Shown: positions 1 to 8,221, counted from the first letter of the stretch. The stretch is 64,000 nt of DNA from Ohtaekwangia koreensis (GCF_900167975.1 NZ_FUZU01000002.1:131501-195500), one strand, 5' to 3'. Numbers and translations are program-made. The notes: a model not told the origin generated them from the letters alone.

Positions 1-70
1 TCTTTCCGATGCCGGGAAGTTTTGCAATTTGGTTGACAGCTTCTTCTACAAATTTCGAAGGATACTCCAC
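1..70 (-). CDS. recR: RecR recombination mediator, N-terminal 23 residues only (runs off the window)
   Basis: Reading leftward from a GTG at 70, the translation starts VEYPSKFVEEAVNQIAKLPG, followed by IGK. This is the highly conserved opening of RecR, which loads RecA at gaps together with RecF and RecO; the PGIGK stretch belongs to its helix-hairpin-helix. The start is fixed as GTG because an in-frame TAA (80-82) lies three codons upstream and no ATG or TTG intervenes. The gene continues beyond base 1. It lies just downstream of clpS on the same strand, with a gap of about 55 bases. Confidence 0.85.
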   Translation of the reverse strand, partial: MEYPSKFVEEAVNQIAKLPGIGK

Positions 71-125
71 AAGTTGGCGTTAGTGATTTTGAATTGATTG
101 ACGATCTTGATCGACTACAACACGA

Positions 126-413
126 CTACAGAATACGAGCATCGATGCCTGCTTCGCAGATCGCTTCGCGCAAAGGCTTCAGAAAATCGAATGTCCCATT
201 TTTAACGGCACACTTTCCTTTATAGTGAATGAGAAGTGTGCACTGCTCAGCCTGTTCCGGAGTATGCTTGCACACCCGAATCAAAGTTTCGATCACATGA
301 TCAAATGTATTAACATCATCATTGAACACAACCAGATCCATCAGGTCGGTTGTTTCAACAGCCTCCAGCACATCTACATCTGTTAATATTTCTTCCTGAT
401 ACGCGGGTTTCAT
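126..413 (-). CDS. clpS: ClpS, adaptor of the ClpAP/ClpCP protease
   Basis: 95 residues from the ATG at 413, the usual ClpS length; an upstream in-frame ATG would add 30 unconserved residues. ClpS delivers N-degron substrates (proteins with destabilising N-terminal residues) to the Clp ATPase in the cytoplasm. The diagnostic segment VVFNDDVNTFDHVI is present, with the DD and H residues that bind the substrate's N-terminal amino group, followed by the helical core ending in a GTFDFLKPLRE-type C-terminus. It is divergent from the symporter at 506 and upstream of recR. The arginyltransferase-family gene at 52.7 kb could belong to the same N-degron pathway, which is inference. Confidence 0.93.
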   Translation of the reverse strand: MKPAYQEEILTDVDVLEAVETTDLMDLVVFNDDVNTFDHVIETLIRVCKHTPEQAEQCTLLIHYKGKCAVKNGTFDFLKPLREAICEAGIDARIL

Positions 414-505
414 AACTGCAAAAATACGTTGTGAAATTGACTCATTCAAGATGGATTTGGAATTGATCCGATTTCCTGATTTTTTGCGCTGCAAACTACA
501 CAATC

Positions 506-1972
506 ATGACTCCAACACTGGTTGCTACCATAATGGTTATCTACTTCGGTGCATTGATTTTCATTTCGATAATCACCTCCCGGGGCGCTGATACCAATAC
601 TTTTTTTACCGGCAACAGACAATCGCCCTGGTATCTAGTGGCATTCGGCATGATTGGCTCATCATTATCAGGCGTCACTTTTATTTCAGTCCCGGGAAAT
701 GTAGGCAAGGTTGGGTTTGGTTATTTCCAGGTAGTGCTTGGTTATCTGGTCGGATACTGGCTGATTATCGGAATCCTGATGCCACTTTATTATCGCCTCA
801 ATCTTATTTCAATCTATACCTATCTTGAGCAACGCTTCAGTTTCTGGACCTATAAAACCGGAGCATTTTTCTTTCTTGTGTCTCGTACCATAGGTTCATC
901 TCTTCGTTTGTTTCTGGCTGCCACGGTGCTTCAGTTATTTTTATTCGATGCATGGCACGTTCCATTCTTTGTTACGGTAGCAACTACTATAATTCTGATC
1001 TGGGTATATACTTTCAAAGGCGGTATAAAAACCATTGTATGGACGGACTCCTTCCAGACTATATTTTTGATTTCAGCAGTATGCATTGCAGTGTGGCAGA
1101 TCACAAGTCAATTAGGAATGTCGTTCTCTGAAATGGTAAATGCTGTTAGCTCCAGCAAGTATTCTAAAATGTTTTACTTCGATGATGTAAACTCCACGCA
1201 ATTTTTCTGGAAGCAATTTATAGGAGGAGCCTTCATTACGCTTACCATGACGGGCATGGACCAGGAGATTATGCAGAAAAATCTCACGTGTAAAAATCTT
1301 GGCGAAGCACAGAAGAACATGTTTTGGTTCAGCTTACTGCTTGTATTCGTGAACTTGCTGTTCATTACACTTGGCGCATTGCTATATATGTATAGTTCAA
1401 CCAACGGCGTCGCGTTACCAGCAAGTTCGGATGAATTATTTCCACGTCTTGCTTTTAATGAACTCGGATTGGCAGTAGGGATTTTCTTTTTACTCGGCAT
1501 CACCGCTTCGTCTTATGCAAGTGCCGATTCTGCTCTGGCAGGATTGACCACTTCGTTTTGCATCGACTTCTTAAATTTCAAAGACAAGAATGAAGACGTG
1601 AAGCGTAAACAAAAATTTATGGTACACCTGGGGTTCTCTCTATTGTTCCTCATTATCATTCTGGTATTTAAGGAGATCAATGAGCGGTCGGTCATTGATG
1701 CGGTGCTAAATATAGCAGGGTATACATATGGACCTCTGCTTGGCCTCTTTTCATTTGGATTATTTACCAAGCGACAAGTACGCGACAAGCTTGTTCCTAT
1801 CGTATGCGTACTCTCCCCGGCAATCTCTTACCTCATCAGTCTCAATTCAGAAAAGCTATTTAATGGCTATAAATTCGGAATTGAAATTCTGGTGGCGAAC
1901 GGAATTATTACTTTCATCGGGTTGTGGCTTATTTCGAGAAAAAGTACGGCAGAGGAAATAAAGGCGATCTAG
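506..1972 (+). CDS. Sodium/solute symporter (SSS family), substrate unknown
   Basis: 488 residues with about 13 hydrophobic segments, the normal size and topology for the SSS family, which uses the sodium gradient to import sugars, amino acids, vitamins or sialic acid. The conserved early region is visible: FFTGNRQSPWYLVAFGMIGS, followed by SLSGVTFISVPG. The segment near residue 250 (MTGMDQEIMQKNLTCKN) is typical of the glucose/inositol-like branch common in Bacteroidota. The substrate cannot be told from sequence, and there is no enzyme neighbour to suggest one. The ATG at 506 is divergent from clpS. Confidence 0.9.
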   Translation: MTPTLVATIMVIYFGALIFISIITSRGADTNTFFTGNRQSPWYLVAFGMIGSSLSGVTFISVPGNVGKVGFGYFQVVLGYLVGYWLIIGILMPLYYRLNLISIYTYLEQRFSFWTYKTGAFFFLVSRTIGSSLRLFLAATVLQLFLFDAWHVPFFVTVATTIILIWVYTFKGGIKTIVWTDSFQTIFLISAVCIAVWQITSQLGMSFSEMVNAVSSSKYSKMFYFDDVNSTQFFWKQFIGGAFITLTMTGMDQEIMQKNLTCKNLGEAQKNMFWFSLLLVFVNLLFITLGALLYMYSSTNGVALPASSDELFPRLAFNELGLAVGIFFLLGITASSYASADSALAGLTTSFCIDFLNFKDKNEDVKRKQKFMVHLGFSLLFLIIILVFKEINERSVIDAVLNIAGYTYGPLLGLFSFGLFTKRQVRDKLVPIVCVLSPAISYLISLNSEKLFNGYKFGIEILVANGIITFIGLWLISRKSTAEEIKAI

Positions 1973-2011
1973 TTCTATACTATATAAGAGATAGTGGAGA
2001 TATAGCACTAT

Positions 2012-2048
2012 AAAAAAAGGAAAAGGCTACCTCAATCCGAAGCAGCCT
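2012..2048 (-). terminator. Intrinsic terminator for the leftward gene at 2107-2412
   Basis: On the minus strand, AGGCTGC pairs with GTAGCCT (7 bp with one G-T pair) around an 11-base loop, and a T-rich run of about a dozen bases follows. It sits between convergent genes. Confidence 0.7.
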
Positions 2049-2106
2049 AGACCCGATTAAAACCAACCCCACTGTATCTTTACGTGATCATCTTAAAAAG
2101 ATGTAA

Positions 2107-2412
2107 TCACTTTTGTTTGCTTATATATTGAAACTCCTGCACATCGTCACCTTTTGTAAGGCGGATAACGTAAGTGCCTTGCTGCACACTTCCAAAGTCA
2201 ATGATCATCTTACGCTTTTGCAGATTCTGCGAAGTCATGAGTTCACCATTAGCCTGAAAGACTTCAACTTTTGCTCCCTTAAATTTCTTTTGAGCTTTTA
2301 TCACAAAGAGTTCTCTTTGTTTATAAACAGGTGCCGGTATAATGTCATCTGCTATTGCAGATGAAGTGATAAAGAGACAACCAGCAACAAGAACTTTGAT
2401 AAGGGTTTTCAT
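2107..2412 (-). CDS. Small secreted protein made almost only of a type IX sorting-domain-like fold
   Basis: 101 residues. Residues 1-21 form a signal peptide (MKTLIKVLVAGCLFITSSAIA). The remaining ~80 residues (ELFVIKAQKKFKGAKVEVFQ, then ...IIDFGSVQQGTYVIRLTKGD) have the alternating beta pattern of Por-secretion C-terminal sorting domains: a 'v.v.d..G' strand, then 'idf...qGtYvirl'. Those domains normally sit at the end of a large cargo protein, whereas here the domain is nearly the whole mature protein. It could be a stand-alone periplasmic or surface protein using the same fold, or a remnant of a longer gene. Its own terminator follows. Confidence 0.65.
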   Translation of the reverse strand: MKTLIKVLVAGCLFITSSAIADDIIPAPVYKQRELFVIKAQKKFKGAKVEVFQANGELMTSQNLQKRKMIIDFGSVQQGTYVIRLTKGDDVQEFQYISKQK

Positions 2413-2502
2413 AAGTCGTTGTTTGAAACTCCTTATTGCTAACCCTGTGCCATCGGCATGAATACCTTAAAAACGGTTATTTAGAAGGTTTTTTATTACA
2501 CC

Positions 2503-2889
2503 TTATCCAAGTTTGGGACGTTTTTTTCTCGGTTTGGCAACATCTAACGCTAATTCTGCCGAAGGATTCCAGAAAACATCGGCAAAGTGTACTATTTTAT
2601 CGTTGACCACCGCTATCCCTTCTTTTTTTAGAAGTCGCTCCATTTTTTCAGGTGGCTTAAAATGATGTTTTCCGGAAAGCAAACCTTTACTGTTCACGAC
2701 TCTGTGTGCAGGCACATCTTTCGGGCAGCCGTGCATTGCCCAGCCAACCATCCTCGCACTCGATTTCAATCCAAGATATTGGCCTATTGCACCATAACTT
2801 GTGACACGGCCGGGAGGAATGAGTCGCGCAACTTCAAATACATCGGTAAAGAAATTTTTATCAGTTTGCTTCTTTTTGGTACGTACCAT
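2503..2889 (-). CDS. Alkyltransferase-like protein (ATL): MGMT homologue with the acceptor cysteine replaced by alanine
   Basis: 128 residues. The family motifs of O6-alkylguanine-DNA alkyltransferase are clear: PGRVTSYGAIG with the base-flipping Tyr32, the ARMVGWAMH segment with the arginine finger Arg46, and the active-site loop. That loop reads PAHRVV (residues 60-65) where methyltransferases have PCHRV. Without the cysteine it cannot remove the alkyl group. ATL proteins instead bind alkylated guanine and hand the lesion to nucleotide excision repair; most known ATLs carry Trp or Ala at this position. The single-domain architecture without the AdaA or N-terminal ribonuclease-like part also fits ATL. 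It is divergent from the secreted protein at 2958. Confidence 0.9.
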   Translation of the reverse strand: MVRTKKKQTDKNFFTDVFEVARLIPPGRVTSYGAIGQYLGLKSSARMVGWAMHGCPKDVPAHRVVNSKGLLSGKHHFKPPEKMERLLKKEGIAVVNDKIVHFADVFWNPSAELALDVAKPRKKRPKLG

Positions 2890-2957
2890 ACTGGAAAATT
2901 TTCATCTTATTAACTTTGCGCCTCCTTGGACAACTTGAACTAACTTAAACTTTTATC

Positions 2958-4496
2958 GTGAAGCACTTAAATATTTTCATTTTTTTGTTTTGTAGCTGCT
3001 TAACCACCCTAGCCCAAAACCATCATTTGGTTTTCCCTGACTCAGCTGGGTGGAATGTTTTGAATGAAAATCAAGAACTAGCTTTCCGGGTAAAGATCGC
3101 TCCTGAGATTCCTGCATTCTTTTCCATAGAAGGTGCTGAAGGACTAAATATGAATTTTGATACGCTCGGTAATTTCAGCTGGAAGCCATCGTATGATCTG
3201 GTTGACCGCGTAGCACAGACAAAAGATATTACCGTCATTTTTCAGGCGACCTTACGCGATGGTAAACGCGAACGAAAGCCAATAACTTTCACCATAAAGC
3301 ATGTTAACCGCCCGCCGGTTGTAGAAGACTTGCCAGTATTTTATGTGAAGCAATCTAATCTCAATACGTACCAGATCGCCAACGACTATGTATATGATCC
3401 GGATGGCGACCCGATTGTAATTAAATCTATTCAGTCGCAGATGCCTGAAGGTTCAGGCTTATCTTCTCTTGGCCAGTTTACATGGACACCTTCACGAAGT
3501 CAGTTTTCATCTCTCAAGAATAATTCTTTGCAAGTAGAATTTATTGTTCAGGATCAACCCGACAAAGCTGAAACTAAAGGCAGGCTAAAAATTTCTCAGA
3601 CACAACAGGATCTTCCTCCGGAGATATTGATCGTGCCTGGTGATTCTCTCTTCTCCATTAAAGAAGATGAGACTCTGAATCTTAAAATATATATATCCGA
3701 TCCAAATGGTGATGACAACGTTCGTAGCGTTGGCTTTATTCCGAACGATAAGCGTGTGCCTTCAACAGGATTGAAAGAAAACACATTGTTGCAATCAGAA
3801 TTTACCTGGACGCCCGGATATGAATTCGTTGATGATGCACAAAATTCTATTACCACAGAAATTGTATTCTTTGTTATTGATAAGTCCAACAACCGTACTC
3901 AACGCAAAGTCCGGATCAAAATAACGGATACCGAAAACCTTATTAAAAAAGACGGGCACCTGTACCAGAAGTATAGGAGCAATTTGGTCGATGCATTGAT
4001 CCTCATTCAGCAATTGGATGCTAATCAGAAAAAATTAAATGCAGACTATAAGAAAGCGAAGAAGGGTAAGAAGAACCGTTCCATTGTGAATGCATCTCTC
4101 GGTGCTGTAACAGGCTTCACCCCTGCTGTTGTTGACAACTCAGATCAATCCAAAGTGGTGTCAGCGGTAGGTGGTACAACGGTGTTGACGTTGGGTACAC
4201 TGGAAGCAACTGAAGTAGTAGGGCGTTCGAAGGAGAACATTCTGGAGAAGATTAAAATTGGCATTGACATCCGCAATAAGATACAATCTCTCGGTGACGA
4301 ATTCGCCCGGAAGTATGCGCTGAAGTCTTCACGAAGGAACGCTGAATTCGATAAAGACATTGAAAAATTGCGGGCCAACCTGAATGATCAACGTATTGTG
4401 TTGCTGGAACTTGACGCTTATGCCAAGAATGCAGCCAAAATTGACGACAGAGAGATCAAAAAGGTATTTGTTGACTTCGCTGACGAACAGAAATAA
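2958..4496 (+). CDS. Secreted protein with three cadherin/Ig-like repeats and a helical C-terminus
   Basis: 512 residues. A signal peptide covers residues 1-19, ending LAQ. Three beta-sandwich repeats follow, each closing in an F.W.P motif: FSWKP near 72, FTWTP near 178 and FTWTP near 280. The second and third contain DPDGDP and DPNGDD, typical of calcium-binding cadherin/putative-Ig repeats. After residue ~325 the protein becomes lysine-rich and helical, with a glycine/alanine-rich patch around 375-425 that could insert in or lie on a membrane, then a coiled-coil-like tail. No type IX C-terminal domain is seen, so export is probably only to periplasm or envelope. Function unknown. Confidence 0.75.
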   Translation: MKHLNIFIFLFCSCLTTLAQNHHLVFPDSAGWNVLNENQELAFRVKIAPEIPAFFSIEGAEGLNMNFDTLGNFSWKPSYDLVDRVAQTKDITVIFQATLRDGKRERKPITFTIKHVNRPPVVEDLPVFYVKQSNLNTYQIANDYVYDPDGDPIVIKSIQSQMPEGSGLSSLGQFTWTPSRSQFSSLKNNSLQVEFIVQDQPDKAETKGRLKISQTQQDLPPEILIVPGDSLFSIKEDETLNLKIYISDPNGDDNVRSVGFIPNDKRVPSTGLKENTLLQSEFTWTPGYEFVDDAQNSITTEIVFFVIDKSNNRTQRKVRIKITDTENLIKKDGHLYQKYRSNLVDALILIQQLDANQKKLNADYKKAKKGKKNRSIVNASLGAVTGFTPAVVDNSDQSKVVSAVGGTTVLTLGTLEATEVVGRSKENILEKIKIGIDIRNKIQSLGDEFARKYALKSSRRNAEFDKDIEKLRANLNDQRIVLLELDAYAKNAAKIDDREIKKVFVDFADEQK

Positions 4497-4514
4497 AGAA
4501 AGTTTTCACTGGTA

Positions 4515-4545
4515 TTTGCCGGTTTAAAGGAAAACTATACATTTG
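4515..4545 (+). promoter_or_regulatory. Bacteroidota-type promoter of tRNA-Ser
   Basis: TTTG at 4515-4518, then exactly 19 bases, then TACATTTG at 4538-4545. This matches the -33 TTTG / -7 TAnnTTTG promoter of the Bacteroidota primary sigma factor and ends 24 bases before the tRNA. Confidence 0.75.
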
Positions 4546-4569
4546 CACTCCTTAAATAAACCGGTACAC

Positions 4570-4654
4570 AGAGGAGTGGTAGAGCGGTTTATTGCACCGG
4601 TCTTGAAAACCGGAGACTGTAACAGGTCCGGGGGTTCGAATCCCTCCTCCTCTG
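4570..4654 (+). tRNA. tRNA-Ser (anticodon TGA)
   Basis: An 85-base class II tRNA. The acceptor AGAGGAG (4570-4576) pairs perfectly with CTCCTCT (4647-4653), with G as the discriminator base. The anticodon stem CCGGT/ACCGG encloses loop CTTGAAA, giving anticodon TGA. A long variable arm follows, then a T-arm with loop TTCGAAT. CCA is not encoded. It reads UCN serine codons. A good promoter lies upstream and a strong terminator downstream. No copy of the tRNA 3' end was seen elsewhere in the window, so there is no evidence that it served as an attachment site for the island that follows. Confidence 0.95.
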
Positions 4655-4678
4655 CTGAGTCACACTCATTGACTTAAC

Positions 4679-4712
4679 AAAACCCCGAAATTCGTTCAAT
4701 TTCGGGGTTTTT
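4679..4712 (+). terminator. Intrinsic terminator after tRNA-Ser
   Basis: A near-perfect stem has arms AAAACCCCGAAATT (4679-4692) and AATTTCGGGGTTTT around a 5-base loop and runs straight into a T tract. It would work in both directions. Confidence 0.9.
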
Positions 4713-5256
4713 AATTTCCAGGAAACATTATTTTGAACATTATTGGTCACTATAAAGTGGCAAATTCGGTGCATCTGATGATTGCTTATGAAGTGCATCG
4801 AATCATCGAAATTCGCTTAAAACACAGTCCTCATAAATTTTAGTTCGAGTTACTTCAGAAATACCAGACTCTCTATTTCTGTCTAGCAGCTAAATCGAAC
4901 GAGAAAACACGAGTACGTGGAATGTAAGCGGTTCCTATTTTACAAGTCGGAAGCACAATGCTAAGTTTGAATCTATCCTGGCCTTGTTAAGCGGTTGTAT
5001 TTTTTTGCACTTCAGAAATATTCCAGGTTAAGAAAACGAATCAGATCAATAAAAATAGGAACTCGAAAGATTCTTATTACACTTGAATTGATGAATCCGT
5101 AATTCACGCAAGTGAAATCAAATGAAACCGATTGGATATGAGTGAAATTATTTTGACGACTAGAATTGAACTTGAACGTATCATTGCCAATTCGCTTCAA
5201 GGAACTGATCAATCAGGAAGGGCCCTACCAACAAGGGTGCTTCCTCAGTGGAGAAA
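4713..5256. other. Gene-poor stretch with a possible excisionase remnant
   Basis: No convincing gene is seen between the tRNA terminator and the end of the leftward gene at 5257. From an ATG at 5138 a short reading frame begins MSEIILTTRIELERIIANSL. This resembles the opening of small helix-turn-helix excisionase-type proteins common on Bacteroidota mobile elements, where a TT.eEL pattern precedes the HTH. The HTH itself is missing and the frame then runs antisense through the next gene. At most this is a truncated mobile-element remnant at the island edge, and the call is weak. Confidence 0.2.
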
Positions 5257-5943
5257 TTACTTTGCTGGTCGTCTATCAAACAAAGCTTTCCGAACTGGCT
5301 CAACAATCTGGTCTACTTTGTTTTTTCGAACGGGTATATCTAGGTACGCTCCTGCTGTATATTCGGTGGGGGTGATTCGCCTCAAATGCCTTCTAAACAA
5401 CCTCTCGTCAATAGTCGCATTAGGATTTTGCTCGCGTAACTGTTTAATAAATTGCTGAAAGAACCAAATTGGAACACCATCTTCAGTCCAATCTTCGTAA
5501 TAGAAATATTCTTCCGTTTCGATGAATCCCTTTACCACGCTGATACAAAAGCCGACACATGTCATATACTCCTCAACTCCGCTTTGAGAAAAATATCGTC
5601 CTTCTTTGTCGTAATAATCACCTGCAAAGAAGTATCCGTACGTTGGATTAGCATTTTGCTGGATCACTAAACAATGTGCATAAAAAGCAGAAACTTCCTC
5701 TTTGGAAACGAATTTCAATTTCTTAAAAATGAAAGCCCTGGTCACGTTGTCATTGAATTCTACATCACTACCTGTGTAATGGAATAGATTGTAGTTGCCT
5801 TGATAAGCGATCACCAATCCCGAATGGTGAGCAACGCCATCCTTGTCCACGTAGATGGCCACGCCAACGAAATCGGAATCAATTTCATGTGAGTCTGTTC
5901 GGAGAAGCTCACCATTTATTTCTTCGAGTGTAATTAACATCAA
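5257..5943 (-). CDS. Unknown 228-residue protein with a permuted papain/NlpC-like residue pattern
   Basis: I do not recognise the family. A histidine motif comes first: HHSGLVIAYQGNYNLFHYTG (residues 39-58, with His39/His40 and His55). It is followed about 75 residues later by MTCVGFCISVVKG (Cys129 and Cys133). This order, 'H.G..i....v.H' and then a cysteine at the start of a helix, is that of circularly permuted papain-like amidases of the NlpC/LRAT/YiiX type. The acidic, aromatic middle (140-160) is unassigned. There is no signal peptide, so it should act in the cytoplasm. It is the last gene of a three-gene leftward operon, 3 bases after the preceding stop, divergent from a ubiquitin-like conjugation operon. 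A peptidase acting on ubiquitin-like conjugates is therefore an attractive but unproven idea. Confidence 0.55.
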   Translation of the reverse strand: MMLITLEEINGELLRTDSHEIDSDFVGVAIYVDKDGVAHHSGLVIAYQGNYNLFHYTGSDVEFNDNVTRAFIFKKLKFVSKEEVSAFYAHCLVIQQNANPTYGYFFAGDYYDKEGRYFSQSGVEEYMTCVGFCISVVKGFIETEEYFYYEDWTEDGVPIWFFQQFIKQLREQNPNATIDERLFRRHLRRITPTEYTAGAYLDIPVRKNKVDQIVEPVRKALFDRRPAK

Positions 5944-5946
5944 GTG

Positions 5947-6891
5947 TTAGACTAAAGCTCCAATTTTAGACTCAAGTTTTTCTTTTACCGATTGCCGCAA
6001 CTGAGACACATCTTCCTGGTCTTTCAAGGATTTAGTAATTATCAAAATGGTCTTCAACGTACTAGCACTAAGTGAGTCATGATTGAAGAGTCGCATTAAT
6101 TTTCGGAGATATCCGAAATTTTTGCTTTCTATGTACTCCCTAAATTTACCGTGTAACAATACTAAAGCATCAACCTCATCCTTTTTGTTAAAGTCCTTGA
6201 TGAGTTCAGTGAAGAGATTGTAAATAGCTTCTTCAGTATAAAAATCGCAAAAGGTATACTTAATGGCACCGTTTGTTTTTTTCGTACGCCAAACAGATAG
6301 CATTACTGATTGGTAGAGAAATTTGTTGACCTTGATAGCCTCACTCTCACCACAACCCACAGTATACTTCTCTTCACTATTTCCGGCAATTATGTGGATG
6401 TTCGGAATCTTTCCACCCACTTCAATTAATTTTCCGGAAAGAAAAATCAGGTCGGTATCACTAGTAATTCTCTGTCTTGTCGCCTTTACTCTGAATTTTT
6501 TAGATGATTTAATCTTTTCAAGAACAGGAACCTTGGACGATCGGGTGTAAAAATTTGCTTCATACTCAAGACCATTTTCTTGAATCAAAGACTGAATCGA
6601 TAACCAGTTTTCAACAAGATATTTGTTTGTTGATTTGTTCTGAGTTACCTCATCAAAGTCCTCATGAACTTTTTTGATTATGGCTTCCGAAGCTTCCGCA
6701 ACCAAAGTAGCTGAACCTTTAAGAATTTGAATCTTTACATTCTGGTCGTTGGCCGAATCGGATAAAATATTCGTGAGAGATTGCATAAGGGTTACAAGAG
6801 ATCTAGTAGCAACCATCGACATTGCTGCAAGATCAACATCCTTTCCTTTCGCGTCTTTGACTATTTTAAACTCTATCTTGTTTCCAGACAT
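5947..6891 (-). CDS. Unknown 314-residue cytoplasmic protein, partner of the HTH-ImmA/IrrE gene
   Basis: Not recognised as a named domain. The N-terminus (IEFKIVKDAKGKDVDLAAMS) is followed by 'VKIQILKGSATLVAEAS' near residue 52, a beta-hairpin-like unit that occurs in small uncharacterised proteins found beside regulators. A lysine/arginine-rich middle (SSKKFRVKATRQR) suggests nucleic-acid contact. The C-terminal ~90 residues are helical. There is no signal peptide or membrane segment. It lies 50 bases downstream of the HTH-ImmA/IrrE gene and 3 bases upstream of the papain-like candidate. It may be the proteolysis target or cofactor of the metallopeptidase, or a DNA/RNA-binding effector; nothing decides between these. 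Confidence 0.6.
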   Translation of the reverse strand: MSGNKIEFKIVKDAKGKDVDLAAMSMVATRSLVTLMQSLTNILSDSANDQNVKIQILKGSATLVAEASEAIIKKVHEDFDEVTQNKSTNKYLVENWLSIQSLIQENGLEYEANFYTRSSKVPVLEKIKSSKKFRVKATRQRITSDTDLIFLSGKLIEVGGKIPNIHIIAGNSEEKYTVGCGESEAIKVNKFLYQSVMLSVWRTKKTNGAIKYTFCDFYTEEAIYNLFTELIKDFNKKDEVDALVLLHGKFREYIESKNFGYLRKLMRLFNHDSLSASTLKTILIITKSLKDQEDVSQLRQSVKEKLESKIGALV

Positions 6892-6941
6892 GATTCTGGG
6901 TTAAGGAAGTGAATAGGTTTTGGCATTTTTAAAATATCCGA

Positions 6942-8060
6942 CTAGAATAAATTCCACGGATCCGCTTTGTACCGTTCCGGAATTTGATCCCTAACCGACT
7001 CCTTGAATCGATGAAGTGTCGAATACGAAACAAGTTCGTTGTGCGCAAGTAAACCCACAACTATGGATGGATGAATATCCTTCTCATCTGAGAACTCAAT
7101 TACTTTTTCTTCTGTAATATAGTTTGTATCGTTTTCGAAGTGCTCTAAGATATCAGGCTGTAGCAGGACTTTTTCAGCATTCTCGTTAGCTTCCAACTCT
7201 TTCGCAGAGGTTGACTTCTTAGTAGTGTCATCTATAAAAATCGCTTCTCTCTCATCCTTAGTCAAGTGTAAAGTGATATGACTCAATTCGTGCGCAAGAG
7301 TGAACCAAAAATTGTCTACCCGATCATAACGACCTGTTAAGGCAACAACAGGGCCTTCAGCTGACAAGAAGGCAGCACCATCGAGATAGGTTTTTGAAAG
7401 ATGGGAGAGAAACACAAATTTGACTCCGACTTGCACCAACTCATTCAGGAAGTTTTTTATACCTCCTTCTTTATTTGTGTATGAGTGAACATCAGTCATT
7501 AGTTCAGCTAATGCCTTTTTTTGAAATGGTTTTGCTTTAATTGTTTTTGAAAAATTTAAAGCCATTTGATGCCAGATCAGGGCGTTGTTTTGATTGAAAG
7601 TATTTTCGAATGCAGAAGAAGTTCGGTATTCAAGTCGTGTTCGATCTGTCTCCAAGAAAGATAGGTCTAGCTCTTTGCCCTTGGAAATATTCCAGAACCG
7701 TCTCAATTCTTTATCAAGGTCTTCGCCTTCCTTTATCCATCTCTTTTTAATCAGTTCATTTATTGGCATGTATTTGTATACATCAGCCTTCAATCTGACC
7801 TTATCATTATTCCCTGTATTGTTTTCGAGTTGAAATTTTGCACCCAATTCTATCCATTGAAGTGCTGTCAATTCAAAAACCTCTGCAAGTGACTTTGCAA
7901 TGTCAAGTGAGATTGGCTTTTTGTCCTTAATTATTTCGTTTGTGTGCTTGAGGGAAATTGACAGAATGTAAGATAAGTCGTCTTGGGTCCAATCCTTTTC
8001 CTTCAATAAACATTTCAAAGCCTCACCAGGGCTCCGAAAATCCTTCGTGCTTACACTCAT
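6942..8060 (-). CDS. XRE/HigA-type HTH regulator fused to an ImmA/IrrE metallopeptidase
   Basis: 372 residues. The N-terminal ~75 residues form a HigA-like helix-turn-helix (WTQDDLSYILSISLKHTNEI, then ...SLDIAKSLAEVFELTALQWI). The C-terminal half is an ImmA/IrrE zinc peptidase. The catalytic motif HELSH is at residues 257-261 in FTLAHELSHITLHL, and the downstream KELEANENAEKVLLQP supplies the usual third ligand and helix. ImmA of ICEBs1 and IrrE/DdrO of Deinococcus derepress genes by cleaving repressors; fused forms combine DNA binding and protease. It is the first gene of the leftward operon and divergent from the ubiquitin-like operon. Three TWACC-N5-GGTAA inverted repeats upstream (8171-8269) are candidate binding sites. 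Confidence 0.85.
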   Translation of the reverse strand: MSVSTKDFRSPGEALKCLLKEKDWTQDDLSYILSISLKHTNEIIKDKKPISLDIAKSLAEVFELTALQWIELGAKFQLENNTGNNDKVRLKADVYKYMPINELIKKRWIKEGEDLDKELRRFWNISKGKELDLSFLETDRTRLEYRTSSAFENTFNQNNALIWHQMALNFSKTIKAKPFQKKALAELMTDVHSYTNKEGGIKNFLNELVQVGVKFVFLSHLSKTYLDGAAFLSAEGPVVALTGRYDRVDNFWFTLAHELSHITLHLTKDEREAIFIDDTTKKSTSAKELEANENAEKVLLQPDILEHFENDTNYITEEKVIEFSDEKDIHPSIVVGLLAHNELVSYSTLHRFKESVRDQIPERYKADPWNLF

Positions 8061-8170
8061 AGAGTTAGTTTACTGTCTGTAGCGATTTAAAGAACAAAAT
8101 TTTAAACTTCTAATTATAAGGCAATTAGAATGACCAAAGCTAAAGCTTTACTGGAAGTACAAGACAAATA

Positions 8171-8185
8171 TAACCTATTTGGTAA
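8171..8185. promoter_or_regulatory. Candidate operator copy 1, TAACC-N5-GGTAA
   Basis: TAACCTATTTGGTAA, with arms ACC/GGT extended by A-T pairs. It lies 110 bases upstream of the HTH-ImmA/IrrE start. It is the closest to that gene of three copies sharing the same arms. Confidence 0.6.
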
Positions 8186-8221
8186 CATTCTAAAATGATT
8201 TTTTGACGTGTATTTCAGAGA

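Noticed and set aside
4570-5256. tRNA-Ser as an attachment site for the following island
   Set aside because: No integrase gene and no repeat of the tRNA 3' end were seen in the window, so integration at this tRNA is unsupported.
5132-5458. Rightward 108-residue frame over the end of the 228-residue gene
   Set aside because: Only its first ~20 residues look protein-like; the rest is antisense to the better-supported leftward gene.
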